Positions 17,601-25,365 of a DNA stretch of 64,000 bases are shown here, in pieces (the first letter of the stretch is position 1; each line of letters begins with the position of its first letter). Source of the DNA: Gemmatimonadota bacterium. GTDB lineage: Bacteria; Gemmatimonadota; Gemmatimonadetes; Gemmatimonadales; Gemmatimonadaceae. Location of the stretch: positions 62,001 through 126,000 of the forward strand of contig JAQBQB010000023.1 in the NCBI GenBank assembly GCA_028287235.1, read 5' to 3'. A model generated the notes under the pieces. It was given only the letters and a program-made list of their open reading frames with translations, ran no database searches and was not told the DNA's origin. A program made the position numbers and the translations under genes.

Positions 17601-19345
17601 ACGATGAGCGACACGGTGGCGAACGGGCCGCGATCGCCCAGCGTTTTGTTCGCGGCGTCGACGAACGGACGGCGCGTGAGCAAGCCGGTGAGATCGTCGG
17701 TCGGGCCCGTGACCCGCAGCTCGCGTTCCGGCGAGCGTACCGGCGACGACGCCTCGAGTGCCGCACGCTGGCGAATGGCCGGCGTGCGCGTCTTCATCAT
17801 GTCGTCGAACTGCGCGAACAGCTCGGGATCGAACTGCTTGCCCGTGTCGGCGCGCATCACTTCCATGGCCGCGTCGTGCGGCAGTGCGCCCTTGTAGCTG
17901 CGCTTGGAGGTGAGCGCATCGTACACGTCGGCGATGCAGAGAATGCGCGCGCTGCGCGGAATGTCCGCGCCGCCCAGCTGATCGGGATACCCCTGGCCGT
18001 CCCACCGCTCGTGGTGCGAGCGCACCATCGGGATGACGTCGCCCGGGAAATCCATGTCGCTGAGCATTTCCACGCCCGCCACCGGGTGCCGTTTGACGAG
18101 CTCCCACTCGTCCGGCGCCAGCTTGCCCGGCTTGTTCAACACGTCCGACGGAATGATCAGCTTCCCCACGTCGTGCACGATGGCGCCGATGCGGAACCAG
18201 AACAGCTCGCGCGTCTCGAGACCGGCGCGCAGCGCCAGCGCGCAGGCGAGATCCGCCACGCGCTCGCAGTGACCTTGCGTGTAGCGATCCTTCGATTCGA
18301 TCGTGGCGCTCCAGTGCCGGACCGCCTCGAGGAAATGGCGCTCGAGCCGCGCGTTGTGGCGGTCGATGTCCGCTACGTCGCGCTTGGCGCTCAGCTGCGT
18401 GAAGATGCGGTGGCCGCGGTTGAGATGCATGAGCGCATCCCGGTGCCGGCCCTGCTTGCGACACAGCTCCGCGTGCTCACGCGCCGTCTCGGCGGAGAGC
18501 AACAGATCGCGGCCCTCGAGCGCGATGACCCGGGCGCGCTCCAGATGCGCTTCGGCCGCCGCCAACTCGCCCATCTCGCGCGCCACCGTGCCGAAGTGCT
18601 TCTCGATCTCACCCTGCGAGAAGCCGCCCGGCGTCTGCACCGACAGCGACATCGCGAGCTCGCAGGCGCTGCGCGCCGCCACGAAGTCGCCGCGCGCGAT
18701 CTCGAGCGCGGCGCGATTCACTTCGATCATGATGCGCGCCGGGATGTCGCCGAGTGCGTCGGCGATCTGCGTACCTTCCTCGAACGCCTTCGTGGCGTCC
18801 TCCCACCGCTCGAGGTCCGTGCACAGCTTGCCCATGTTGTTCAGGGCGATGAGCACTTCCTTCGGCGCGCCGAGCGTGCGGAACTCGGCGAGGCTGGTGC
18901 GGTAGTGGCGCAGCGTCTTCTCGTGGTCGCCGCGCACGGCCGAGATCACGCCGAGGTTCTGCGCCGTCATCGCGGCGAGGCGCGTCTCACCCGCGGTGAT
19001 GGCCTGCGAGCGTGCCTCGATCCAGAGCGACTCGGCCTTGTCCAGATCGCCGTCCTGCTGATAGACGATCGCCTGGATGTTGATCGCGTGTCCCACGGCG
19101 CCTGCGTCGCCCACGAGCTCGGCGATCGCGATGGCCGCCTCGAGGCAATCCAGCGCAGCGGCGAGATCGGCGTCGAGCTGATAGGTGCGCGCGATCCATC
19201 GGAGCAACGACGACGCGAGCTTGCCGTCCTCACTGCGGCGCAGCGAATAGAGCGCCCGCTCGTACAACGAGCGGGCGTCGTCGCGCCGTCCCTCGCGTTC
19301 CGCGAGCTGGGCTTGCTGGATCAACACGTCGACCGAGGGCATCAT
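14630..19345 (-). CDS. Giant TPR / HD-GYP / GGDEF / STAND-ATPase / TPR signalling protein, copy 2
   Basis: Paralogue of the protein at 8858, with the same order of domains over about 1571 residues. HD-GYP is intact (HDVGKLIIPSDVL, WDGQGYPDQL), the cyclase signature is AGDEF, Walker A is GEAGVGKST and Walker B LVVVLDDMQW. The ORF track begins at 19414, but the alignment MMPSVDVLIQQAQLAEREGRR with copy 1 (MKPSVDELIQQAQLAEREGRR) puts the start at 19345; the extra 23 residues would be read through a hairpin leader. Identity to copy 1 is high throughout, and a 210-base stretch near the 5' end is almost identical, suggesting gene conversion. Predicted to make and degrade c-di-GMP under control of the TPR/ATPase parts. 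Confidence 0.92.
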   Translation of the reverse strand: MMPSVDVLIQQAQLAEREGRRDDARSLYERALYSLRRSEDGKLASSLLRWIARTYQLDADLAAALDCLEAAIAIAELVGDAGAVGHAINIQAIVYQQDGDLDKAESLWIEARSQAITAGETRLAAMTAQNLGVISAVRGDHEKTLRHYRTSLAEFRTLGAPKEVLIALNNMGKLCTDLERWEDATKAFEEGTQIADALGDIPARIMIEVNRAALEIARGDFVAARSACELAMSLSVQTPGGFSQGEIEKHFGTVAREMGELAAAEAHLERARVIALEGRDLLLSAETAREHAELCRKQGRHRDALMHLNRGHRIFTQLSAKRDVADIDRHNARLERHFLEAVRHWSATIESKDRYTQGHCERVADLACALALRAGLETRELFWFRIGAIVHDVGKLIIPSDVLNKPGKLAPDEWELVKRHPVAGVEMLSDMDFPGDVIPMVRSHHERWDGQGYPDQLGGADIPRSARILCIADVYDALTSKRSYKGALPHDAAMEVMRADTGKQFDPELFAQFDDMMKTRTPAIRQRAALEASSPVRSPERELRVTGPTDDLTGLLTRRPFVDAANKTLGDRGPFATVSLIVIDVDNFKHVNDTHGHLQGDAVLRVVAGTLREIAAATGVVGRYAGDEFVILLPHAPLDEARALAERVRSRVRQTAVPLLERSGSITVTLSIGVASARPEHKDFDGLFGATDRALYEAKRRGRDAVVSAAEVEEGSREPEIDLKQFIGREDELRRLVRLLDSTIETGPSVVAVVGEAGVGKSTLLRQLAAEVRMRAGSLVTGRCSEADAKPPYAPWAEVIAALHELGVVSPREWRELPRLVPALKLTAVPLEPGSNKYVLFDEIVAFLRDAAAARPLVVVLDDMQWSDTGSSDVLEHVMHELEQERVLICLTLRAEDSRGVVQERRHRLLRDERFHEITLPRLSESELTKWLTSVFGGDASRELVDYLQRYSEGNPLLATQLVRMLLEDGAVRFDNGCWTLRAEREEGLPSALTGLMDRRLDRLSPEARKILNTAAVIGRVFDIDLAIAAGAGGEDEILDALDEAIAHAVIEPLAEVAAGTKFSFTHGLLVDAVRRSINPRRVARIHEKVGAAMEERCPESVAEIAVHFDRAGNAQKAYHHATAAGSAALAVYAHAEARRFFEVAERTAGGPAERALALHRLADVAETEGRYALTEELCDRALAGLEGQVGNHSVLGLQRMRQRMRALQGQPATETIACCRELLATARSLGDSAEEAALLNMISMYQGRLGEWQEAETVAREAVGAAENASDERLLAEALKRLGMSLMDRRPAESSEFFHRALSLFCSVGDRCGEAACHINIGIIHQKSGELAAAEAAYDRALEAAKSAHAVDLAGLAALDLGVLYFRRGQSELAGERFEEALKAFTESASEAHRLVTLYNMAHLARETEDWAMASSLYEQVIAVASRIGQPDVALGARAGQALAALAVGQRAVAEDAMHWIRANVEPRPEWWFQGREMVDALRVRLAAERGDDGHALRLLQESVKISREQDPYIAAYLVAECAPSLMRSTDALVALIDSVAPDVNALGFAGLGDRLGTLRMALVGVNQAA

Positions 19346-19377
19346 CGTCGCTCGGACCGCCACCGCAAATAGGGGAG

Positions 19378-19435
19378 ACAAAAAAAGCGAGGGGGTAGGC
19401 GCGAGTGGTTCCACGCCTACCCCTTCAGTATCGGC
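19378..19435 (-). terminator. T-tailed hairpin between GCCGATACT motif and giant protein copy 2
   Basis: The minus strand has GCCGATACT (19427-19435), then a 10-bp stem GGGGTAGGCG/CGCCTACCCC (19414-19423 with 19392-19401), then CTCGC and seven Ts. This is a good intrinsic terminator. It may simply end the lipoprotein B transcript from 19499. If the -10-like motif is real, it would be an attenuator in the leader of the giant gene. Confidence 0.65.
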
Positions 19436-19498
19436 AGTACGCCGTCATCCGATCACATGTTGCCGTGAATCGAACGTAACTGTGTAGAGCAACCCGAC

Positions 19499-20746
19499 TT
19501 AGAGCTTCGGATGCGTACCAGCCGAACTCGTGCGCTTGAGTCCGGACAGACGAGCGGAGAACGACGCCCCCGCACCCGGGACCAGACGATTCGCGCTCAA
19601 ACCGCCTTCCTGCGCCTGCTCCGAGCAGTTCGGGCTTTGCACGCCCACGCTGCAGACTTCGCCGCTGGCGAACATGTAGCCGGAGAAGTGATGGATCTGG
19701 AACGAGGCCTGTCCACGCGCCTCATCGATCTGGACGTTCATCAACTCGGTCGGAACCACGACGCCCTGTGCGTCATCGACCTGCGATTCGCTGGCGAAGT
19801 ACACCACGCGAAGCGCACTGAGCGAACGGCTCGACCAATCCGTGCCGCTCATGTCCTGCGTGACCACGAGCGGACGGGCGAACTGAGTTCCGTGGGGCTG
19901 GAACTCATACGAAAGGAGCTGCCCCGGACGGCTGCTGACCGACAAGGTCATCGTCGTCGCCAGCGCACCGCGCGGCACGACCACCGTGAGGCCGGCCGAC
20001 GGCAGCGACAACACGCCGCCTGCCGGACCGATCTTCGCCGACGCCGACGTGGCACCGGAGAACGTCAGACCGCCGCTGATACGATTGAAGCCGGCGCCGC
20101 CTTCCGTACAACCCGGATTCTCCGGCGGGCAACCGTCGCCCGAGCCCATCAGATAGCCGCTGAAGTGCTTGATGCGGCGCGTCACCAGGCCGGTGACCGG
20201 ATTCTTCACCGTGACGAGCGTCGCGTCACCCGACAACTCGCTGACGCAAGCCGAGTAGGCGGACGTGCAATACAGGATGTCCGAGCTGGGGTCCTGCGCC
20301 GCGGACACATCGGTGAACGCCAACGTCACCCAGTTCAGCGGGTTGGACGTCGGAACGAACCGGAGGTGGTTCGCGAAGTCCACACGGGGATGGCCGGCCG
20401 CGTCGAGCCACGCAGACGCATTCACCGTGATCGGAGCAGTGGCAGGCGTACAGGAGTTGTCCCACTCCGCCGTGCCGTAGGACGAGGACGGATCGCAGAT
20501 CGAACCAGCCGGAAAGCGAACGCTGTTGCCCGCTCCGAGAAAGAACGAAGAGTTCACGGTGGGGTTCACCGTGAAGCTGAACCGAACCGTGTCCGTCTTG
20601 GTGAGCGTCGCCAGAGCGCCGCCGCCGGAGACGATCGCCGGCTGATGAGCAGTCTGGTTACCCGGGGCCACCGCACCGTCGTTACACGCGGCGAGGCCTG
20701 ACACAAGGGCGATGAGTACTGTGGTACGTTTTGCCTTGAACATCAA
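19499..20746 (-). CDS. Secreted lipoprotein of the triplicated family, copy B, with extra C-terminal domain
   Basis: A 415-residue lipoprotein (lipobox VSGLAAC). Residues 1-215 match copies A and C (DTVRFSFTVNPTVNSSFFLGAGN, HPRVDFANHLRFVP, RIKHFSGYLMGSGDG). It then continues with a second module: IGPAGGVLSLPSAGLTVVVPRGAL, TMTLSVSSRPGQLLSYEFQPHGTQF, ending in another HFSGY (FQIHHFSGYMFASGE). IGPAGG...VPRGAL resembles ZU5-like domains of secreted proteins. It is the longest member, and cysteine pairs are conserved. Function unknown; cell-surface exposure is likely. Confidence 0.78.
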   Translation of the reverse strand: MMFKAKRTTVLIALVSGLAACNDGAVAPGNQTAHQPAIVSGGGALATLTKTDTVRFSFTVNPTVNSSFFLGAGNSVRFPAGSICDPSSSYGTAEWDNSCTPATAPITVNASAWLDAAGHPRVDFANHLRFVPTSNPLNWVTLAFTDVSAAQDPSSDILYCTSAYSACVSELSGDATLVTVKNPVTGLVTRRIKHFSGYLMGSGDGCPPENPGCTEGGAGFNRISGGLTFSGATSASAKIGPAGGVLSLPSAGLTVVVPRGALATTMTLSVSSRPGQLLSYEFQPHGTQFARPLVVTQDMSGTDWSSRSLSALRVVYFASESQVDDAQGVVVPTELMNVQIDEARGQASFQIHHFSGYMFASGEVCSVGVQSPNCSEQAQEGGLSANRLVPGAGASFSARLSGLKRTSSAGTHPKL

Positions 20747-20797
20747 AGCCTCCGTCGGCTATTGATAGTTGTGTAGGGCGCCGTCCTCGCATCTGCG

Positions 20798-20891
20798 CGA
20801 TGGGTACACCCTGCCCGTCGAATTATCGGCCGCCGAATCCTGCGATGAATTTCATTCAAGTTTTTGTAACACATCGTTGCAGCCTGCAACG
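20798..20891 (-). promoter_or_regulatory. Triplicated promoter-operator block, copy B
   Basis: Minus strand: dyad CGTTGCAGGCTGCAACG (20875-20891), 25-base gap, TTCATC (20844-20849), 16-base spacer, GATAAT within GGCCGATAATTCG (20822-20827), then GGGTGTACCC. The dyad half-sites differ from copy A (TTGCAG instead of TTCCAC) while symmetry is kept, as expected for compensating changes in an operator. Confidence 0.78.
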
Positions 20892-20943
20892 ATCTGACGC
20901 AGGTCGTCCGGCGCGACCCCGGGAAAACGACCCCGAAAACGAT

Positions 20944-20973
20944 GAAGGGACGGCCCACCAGGCCCGTCCCTTC
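20944..20973 (-). terminator. Terminator of lipoprotein C
   Basis: GAAGGGACGG with CCGTCCCTTC forms a 10-bp stem around a GC-rich loop, 23 bases after the stop of the gene ending at 20996. There is no long T-run, so termination efficiency is uncertain. Confidence 0.5.
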
Positions 20974-20995
20974 GGTACTCGTCGAGCTCGGAGTG

Positions 20996-21662
20996 CTACC
21001 GCCGGCCGGATACGAGGATGTATCCTGAGCCGCCGATCCGATTGAATGCTTCGTCGCTGCCGTCGCCGGCGCCGACGTTGTAGCCACTGAAGTGCTTGAT
21101 GCGACGCATCACCTTCCCCGTGACCGGGTTGCGCATCGTGAGGAGCGAAAGGTCCGTCTTCGATTCGTCATAGCAGCCCGACGTATCGGTGACGCAGTAC
21201 AGAATGCTGTAGAACGGATCGAGCGACGCGGCGTAGTCGCCGAACGTGAGATTCACCCATCCCGTCGGTAGCACGCTGGGAACGAACCGCAGGTTCGGCG
21301 TGAAGTCGACGCGGGCGTGGCCATGCGAATTCATCCACGCCTTCACGGTCACGGTCACCGAGCCCCGTGCCGCCGTGCAGGGTTTGTCCCACTCCGTAAC
21401 GCCATAGCTCGACGTTTTCGGATCGCAGATCGCGCCGGGCGGAAAAGTGATGCTGTTGCCGGCGCCGAGGTAATACGTGGTGCTGCGCCGCGAATCGATC
21501 GTGATGTTGAAGCGCGCCGTATCGGTCGCGCTCAACGCGGTCGTCACCCCGCCGCCCTCGACGGTCGCGGTTGCGGGAGCATCGGCGCGAGGAGCCACCG
21601 TATCGCTACACGCGGCCACCATCGCCACGAGCACGAGACCTACTGTCTTGCTTGCCTTCATT
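20996..21662 (-). CDS. Secreted lipoprotein of the triplicated family, copy C
   Basis: The track frame begins at 21940, but homology to copies A and B and the GGAGGCTTTGATA ribosome-site region place the start at MKASKTVGLVLVAMVAAC (21662). That gives about 221 residues with lipobox MVAAC. Its body is very like copy A: DTARFNITIDSRRSTTYYLGAGN, ICDPKTSSYGVTEWDKPC, HARVDFTPNLRFVPSVLPTG, FGDYAASLDPFYSILYC, RIKHFSGYNVGAGDG and the same SGYILVSG ending. The conserved promoter block precedes it, confirming the shorter start. Function unknown. Confidence 0.78.
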
Positions 21663-21722
21663 ATCAAAGCCTCCGTCGGCCGTTGATTGTCGTGCGAGGC
21701 GCGCCCACCGCACCTGCGCGAT

Positions 21723-21812
21723 GAGTACACTCTGCGCATGCGATTATCGGCCGCGCCGCGAGGCGATGAATCTTTTGCGTCCCCCTGCAACAGTTCGTTC
21801 CAACGTGCAACG
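21723..21812 (-). promoter_or_regulatory. Triplicated promoter-operator block, copy C
   Basis: Minus strand: CGTTGCACGTTGGAACG (21796-21812), 25-base gap, TTCATC (21765-21770), 16-base spacer, GATAAT in GGCCGATAATCG (21743-21748), then AGAGTGTACTC. The dyad is a hybrid of the half-sites of copies A and B, with the outer CGTT/AACG kept. Confidence 0.72.
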
Positions 21813-21866
21813 TTTCTTCGCAAGGCTTGGAGCTTGCACCAGTCGCGAACCGACCAGGAGCCATTC

Positions 21867-22244
21867 GTGAAGCTCACACTGTTGTCCGACGAATCGATCC
21901 GCCTCGAGCCCGTTCCCGGGCCCATGACCATCGAGGCCATGTCCGCCGACCAGAGCTACTCCCCCTTCCATATGGTTGCGGGCGGTCTGGCCTACTGCAC
22001 CTTTTCGGTGATCCACGCCTGGGCCGAGCACGCCGGCCTCCAGGCCGACGACCTGGTGCTCGATGTCGCCTGGAAGTTCGCCGACGATCCGCATCGCGTG
22101 GGCGAGCTCGACGTCCGTTTCACCTGGCCGTCGCTTCCCGCCAAGCGCCTCGAGGCCGCGAAGCGCGTCGCCGAGATGTGCACGATCCACGCGACGCTCA
22201 CGCACCCGCCAACGATCGTCATCAGCGGAACGGCCGGCCAATGA
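21867..22244 (+). CDS. OsmC-like family protein
   Basis: A 125-residue OsmC/Ohr-fold protein. The ORF track frame starts at 21687, but the GTG at 21867 with CCAGGAG seven bases upstream starts a protein of the right size (MKLTLLSDESIRLEP). The upstream part would overlap the divergent lipoprotein promoter. SADQSYSPFHMVAGGLAYCTFSVIHAW corresponds to the OsmC core helix with one cysteine, and MCTIHATLTHPPTI holds a second, so a thiol-peroxidase role is possible. The stop overlaps the start of the DCC thiol-oxidoreductase (ATGA), pointing to translational coupling and a shared redox function. Confidence 0.75.
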   Translation: MKLTLLSDESIRLEPVPGPMTIEAMSADQSYSPFHMVAGGLAYCTFSVIHAWAEHAGLQADDLVLDVAWKFADDPHRVGELDVRFTWPSLPAKRLEAAKRVAEMCTIHATLTHPPTIVISGTAGQ

Positions 22245-22693
22245 CCGTTCCCGTCGTCCGATTCACCGTGCGCGGAATAGACACCGTCGCTGGACTCGGC
22301 CGCCCCTACACCTGCGTCTACGACGGCACCTGCAAGGTGTGCACGCGGCTCGCGCACGCGCTGGAAAAATGGGACCGAGACCACCAAATCGAAGTCGTGC
22401 CGTCGCAGGCCCCCGGCGTGATGGCCCGCTTTCCGTGGATTCCCGCGCGCGCCTACGCCGAGGCGCTGCAGCTCATCGGCCCGACCGGCCACACCTGGCA
22501 GGGCGCCGCCGCGATCGAGCAGCTGCTCCATGTGCTGCCGAAGGGAAAGCTCGTCGCGTGGCTCTTCAAGATTCCGTTCGTCCGGCCCATCGCCGACCGC
22601 ATCTACAAATGGTTCGCGCGCAACCGTTACCACCTCGGCTGCGGCGAACACTGTCAATCGCGTCCGGTCGACGTGGACTTTCGAGATCGCTGA
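22241..22693 (+). CDS. DCC-family thiol-disulphide oxidoreductase
   Basis: A 150-residue DUF393/DCC protein. The signature is YTCVYDGTCKVCTRLA, the DxxCxxC motif at about residues 26-35. It is followed by the family pattern of a buried helix ending in AYAEALQLIGPTGHTWQGAAAIEQLL and a C-terminal RYHLGCGEHC. DCC proteins are thioredoxin-fold enzymes of poorly known substrate. It is coupled to the OsmC-like gene by ATGA. The last 40 bases overlap the 3' end of the convergent SDR gene. Confidence 0.85.
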   Translation: MTVPVVRFTVRGIDTVAGLGRPYTCVYDGTCKVCTRLAHALEKWDRDHQIEVVPSQAPGVMARFPWIPARAYAEALQLIGPTGHTWQGAAAIEQLLHVLPKGKLVAWLFKIPFVRPIADRIYKWFARNRYHLGCGEHCQSRPVDVDFRDR

Positions 22694-24153
22694 ATTCCCT
22701 CGCTGAGCGTCTTCGCCCACTCGTCGACGAGCTGCATCTCGGCGTCGTCGAGCTCCTCGGACTCCGACTGAACTCCGGTTGAGGTTCCACCAGCCGCGCG
22801 CGCGACGTTCTCCGCGAGACCGATCCAAGCGCCGCGCTGCAGCCAGTCGCCGACCGTTCGCAGCATGACCTCGTCGAGCACCGTCGCCGCGCGATCGTAC
22901 ACCTGAATCTCGAAGCGCACCGCGTCGCCGCGAGGCTCGAGGAGAAAGCGCGCGGCGCCGGCGATCGGATGCCCCGCGACCGTGAGCAGCGTCATGCGGC
23001 GGTCGGCGGCTTCCGCCACACGCACCTGCACCTGACCGCGCACGGGAATCTCCAGCGTCAACGTCGCCCCTTCGTCCATGCGCGTTGCGCCGGCCGGCTC
23101 GACCTTCACCGTCACGATCGATGGCAACAGCGTGGGGAGATGGTGCCGCACGTGGTCGAACAATGCGTCGGCGTCGTAGCGGCCGCCGTGGATGTCGACC
23201 CAGTAGCGCTTACGCGTGAGCGTGCCCACCCCACTCGACGGGTGCTGCTCCGGTTGTTCGGTGGCCAACCGGCGCAGGCCTTCGTCGAGGCGCGTCGGCG
23301 CCAGGTTGAAGACATCAGTCAATGCGTTCTGCGCGCCCGGCTGGATGAAATTTCCCTCGGACAGCATGTGCATCTGCGACTCGGTGAACGGCACGTCCAC
23401 GCCGATCGCCTCGAGCGCGCGTATTCCCCAGGACGCAAACAGCTCGGGCAGCGGCGCCTGTACGGCCGCGCGGTTGGTGATCGTGCGCAGCCGTGCGGTC
23501 AAGTCGTTTTGCGACGTGACTTCCGGTCCCGCGACCTCGAGCACGCGGCACCGCACGTCGCTTCGATCCACCGCGAGCGCGAGCACCTCGGCGAGATCCT
23601 CATGCCAGATGGGCTGAAATTTCTGCTCGCCGTCGCCGATCGTGGGAATCACCGGCAGCGAGCGGACCATGCGCAGCAGCATCGAGATGTTTTCGTCGCC
23701 CGGCCCGTACACCGCGCCGGGGCGCACGACGACCCATTCGCGCGAGAACGCGCGCACCACGTCTTCGGCGACGCACTTCGACTTGTGATAGCCGGACCGC
23801 CCACGCTCCGCGCCGAGCGAGGATACGAAGACCACGCGCTTGACTCCGGCGCGCTCGGCCTCGAGCACGACGTATCGCGTTCCGTCGATGTTGACCGACT
23901 GAAAGGTGCGCGTGGGCGGCTGCTCGTCGACGATCCCGGCGATGTGCAGCACGACGTCGCACCCCTCGGCCGCGCCACGTATCGATTTCTCGTTGGAGAC
24001 GTCGCCCGGCCACCCGTCGACGCCCTCGGGCCACCACTGCTCACCTCGCCCGGCGTGCCGGCTCAAGACCCGAACCGTGTGGCCGCGCCGGTGCAGCGCC
24101 CGTACGGACGACTCGCCGATCACCCCTGTACCGCCAGTCACCAAGACCTTCAT
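22654..24153 (-). CDS. NAD(P)-dependent SDR/epimerase with C-terminal SRPBCC-like domain
   Basis: A 499-residue protein. The N-terminal 300 residues are an atypical SDR: MKVLVTGGTGVIGESSVRALHRRGH (nucleotide-binding GxxGxxG), DVVLHIAGIVDEQ, FVSSLGAERGRSGYHKSKCVAE, which places the catalytic YxxxK in YHKSK. This is the NDUFA9/complex I-like branch. The C-terminal part (about 340-480) has ITVKVEPAGATRMDEGATLTLEIPV and VYDRAATVLDEVMLRTVGDWLQR, resembling DUF1990/SRPBCC domains that follow SDRs in related proteins. The last residues are acidic and helical. The substrate is not known. Confidence 0.78.
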   Translation of the reverse strand: MKVLVTGGTGVIGESSVRALHRRGHTVRVLSRHAGRGEQWWPEGVDGWPGDVSNEKSIRGAAEGCDVVLHIAGIVDEQPPTRTFQSVNIDGTRYVVLEAERAGVKRVVFVSSLGAERGRSGYHKSKCVAEDVVRAFSREWVVVRPGAVYGPGDENISMLLRMVRSLPVIPTIGDGEQKFQPIWHEDLAEVLALAVDRSDVRCRVLEVAGPEVTSQNDLTARLRTITNRAAVQAPLPELFASWGIRALEAIGVDVPFTESQMHMLSEGNFIQPGAQNALTDVFNLAPTRLDEGLRRLATEQPEQHPSSGVGTLTRKRYWVDIHGGRYDADALFDHVRHHLPTLLPSIVTVKVEPAGATRMDEGATLTLEIPVRGQVQVRVAEAADRRMTLLTVAGHPIAGAARFLLEPRGDAVRFEIQVYDRAATVLDEVMLRTVGDWLQRGAWIGLAENVARAAGGTSTGVQSESEELDDAEMQLVDEWAKTLSEGIQRSRKSTSTGRD

Positions 24154-24272
24154 GCGTGTCCTCGCTGTAAGTGACAGGAATCGGGCAGGTTAAGTGCCAA
24201 GCAAGCGGGTGGTTACACGGCCGTCTCGTGTGTCGTCAACCGTGTGCCCAGCGACGCAGCTTGGCTTCTGCT

Positions 24273-24281
24273 GCCGATACT
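24273..24281 (+). promoter_or_regulatory. GCCGATACT motif at binding protein-chemoreceptor operon
   Basis: TGCCGATACTGGGAG lies immediately before the ATG at 24289. If used as a -10 the transcript would start near the initiation codon; GGGAG may serve as the ribosome site of a longer transcript instead. Confidence 0.3.
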
Positions 24282-24288
24282 GGGAGTT

Positions 24289-25365
24289 ATGTCCGCCTAT
24301 AAACGTTTATTTGTTCTGGTCGCGCTCGCTGGTTGCTCGCGCGCCCCGTCGGGCACCGTCTGGTTCGGCGCGGCCGGGCCGTCGCATGACGCGAACGGGG
24401 CGGCGAATCAGCGCGGGGCGGAGCTCGCCCTCGACGAGATCAACACCGCCCAGGGCCAATCGCGCCGCTTCAACATCAAGTTCATGGACGACTCGGCAAA
24501 TGGCGTTCGCGCCGCCGGCGTCGCCCAGGACTTCGTGAACGATCCGAAGGTCGTCGCTGTCGTGGGACACGTTAATTCTGGCGCGATGATGGCGGCAGCC
24601 AAAGTCTACGACGGACACCTCCCCGCCATTGCCACCGCGGCCACGTCGCCGGCCCTGAGCGGCATTTCGCGCTGGACCTTCCGCGTCATCTCGAGCGACT
24701 CGCTGAACGGACTCCGCATCGCGACCCACATGGGCCGCCTCGGCCGAAAGCGCGCCGCCGTGCTCTACGAGAACAACGCCTACGGCCGCGGTCTGGCCGA
24801 CGCCTTCCGCCGCGGATTCTCCGGCGAGATCGTCGGCATCGATCCGGTCAGCGACCGGCCGGGCGAAGACCTCGAGCCGTTCGTCACCTGGTACAAGCAG
24901 CAGCACGCCGACCTCGTGTTCGTCGCCGGCACCGCCGCGTCGGGCCTCGCGTTCATCAAGGAAGCGCGCCGCCAGCAGATCACTGCCGACTTGGTCGGCG
25001 GCAACGGCTGGGCGACGATGGTGGGCGACCCGCTCGCCGACGGTGCGTACTTCCCTACGCCGTTCAACGCCGCCGACCCGCGCCCCGAAGTCCAGGCGTT
25101 CGTCGCCGCATATAAGAAGAAGTACAACGAGACGCCGACCGCGTACGCCGCTCTGGCCTACGACGCGACGAAGCTCCTCGCCCAGGCGGTGGACAAGGTC
25201 GGGCCCGACCGCATCAAGATTCGCGACTACCTCGGGAGCCTGCCGGAGACCTATCACGGCGTGACCGGCCCGATCGCATTCGGACCGAACGGCGACCCGA
25301 AGGACAAGAGCATGCTCATGGCACGCATCCGCCAGGGCGCGCTCCAAGTGGAGTCGAACCAATGA
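24289..25365 (+). CDS. Branched-chain amino acid-type ABC binding lipoprotein
   Basis: A 358-residue periplasmic binding protein of the leucine/amide family (Peripla_BP_6). The ATG at 24289 is preferred over 24244 because it starts a lipoprotein signal ([16 protein letters not shown]). Family motifs are [59 protein letters not shown] and [21 protein letters not shown]. No permease or ATPase follows. Instead the stop overlaps the start of a chemoreceptor (ATGA), so it probably presents a ligand to that receptor rather than feeding a transporter (inference). Confidence 0.88.
   Translation: MSAYKRLFVLVALAGCSRAPSGTVWFGAAGPSHDANGAANQRGAELALDEINTAQGQSRRFNIKFMDDSANGVRAAGVAQDFVNDPKVVAVVGHVNSGAMMAAAKVYDGHLPAIATAATSPALSGISRWTFRVISSDSLNGLRIATHMGRLGRKRAAVLYENNAYGRGLADAFRRGFSGEIVGIDPVSDRPGEDLEPFVTWYKQQHADLVFVAGTAASGLAFIKEARRQQITADLVGGNGWATMVGDPLADGAYFPTPFNAADPRPEVQAFVAAYKKKYNETPTAYAALAYDATKLLAQAVDKVGPDRIKIRDYLGSLPETYHGVTGPIAFGPNGDPKDKSMLMARIRQGALQVESNQ

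Noticed and set aside
17303-19372. 689-aa plus-strand ORF, and similar ones at 14858-16669 and 12074-13630
   Set aside because: Antisense shadows of the two giant genes; they appear in parallel positions in both copies because the genes are paralogues.
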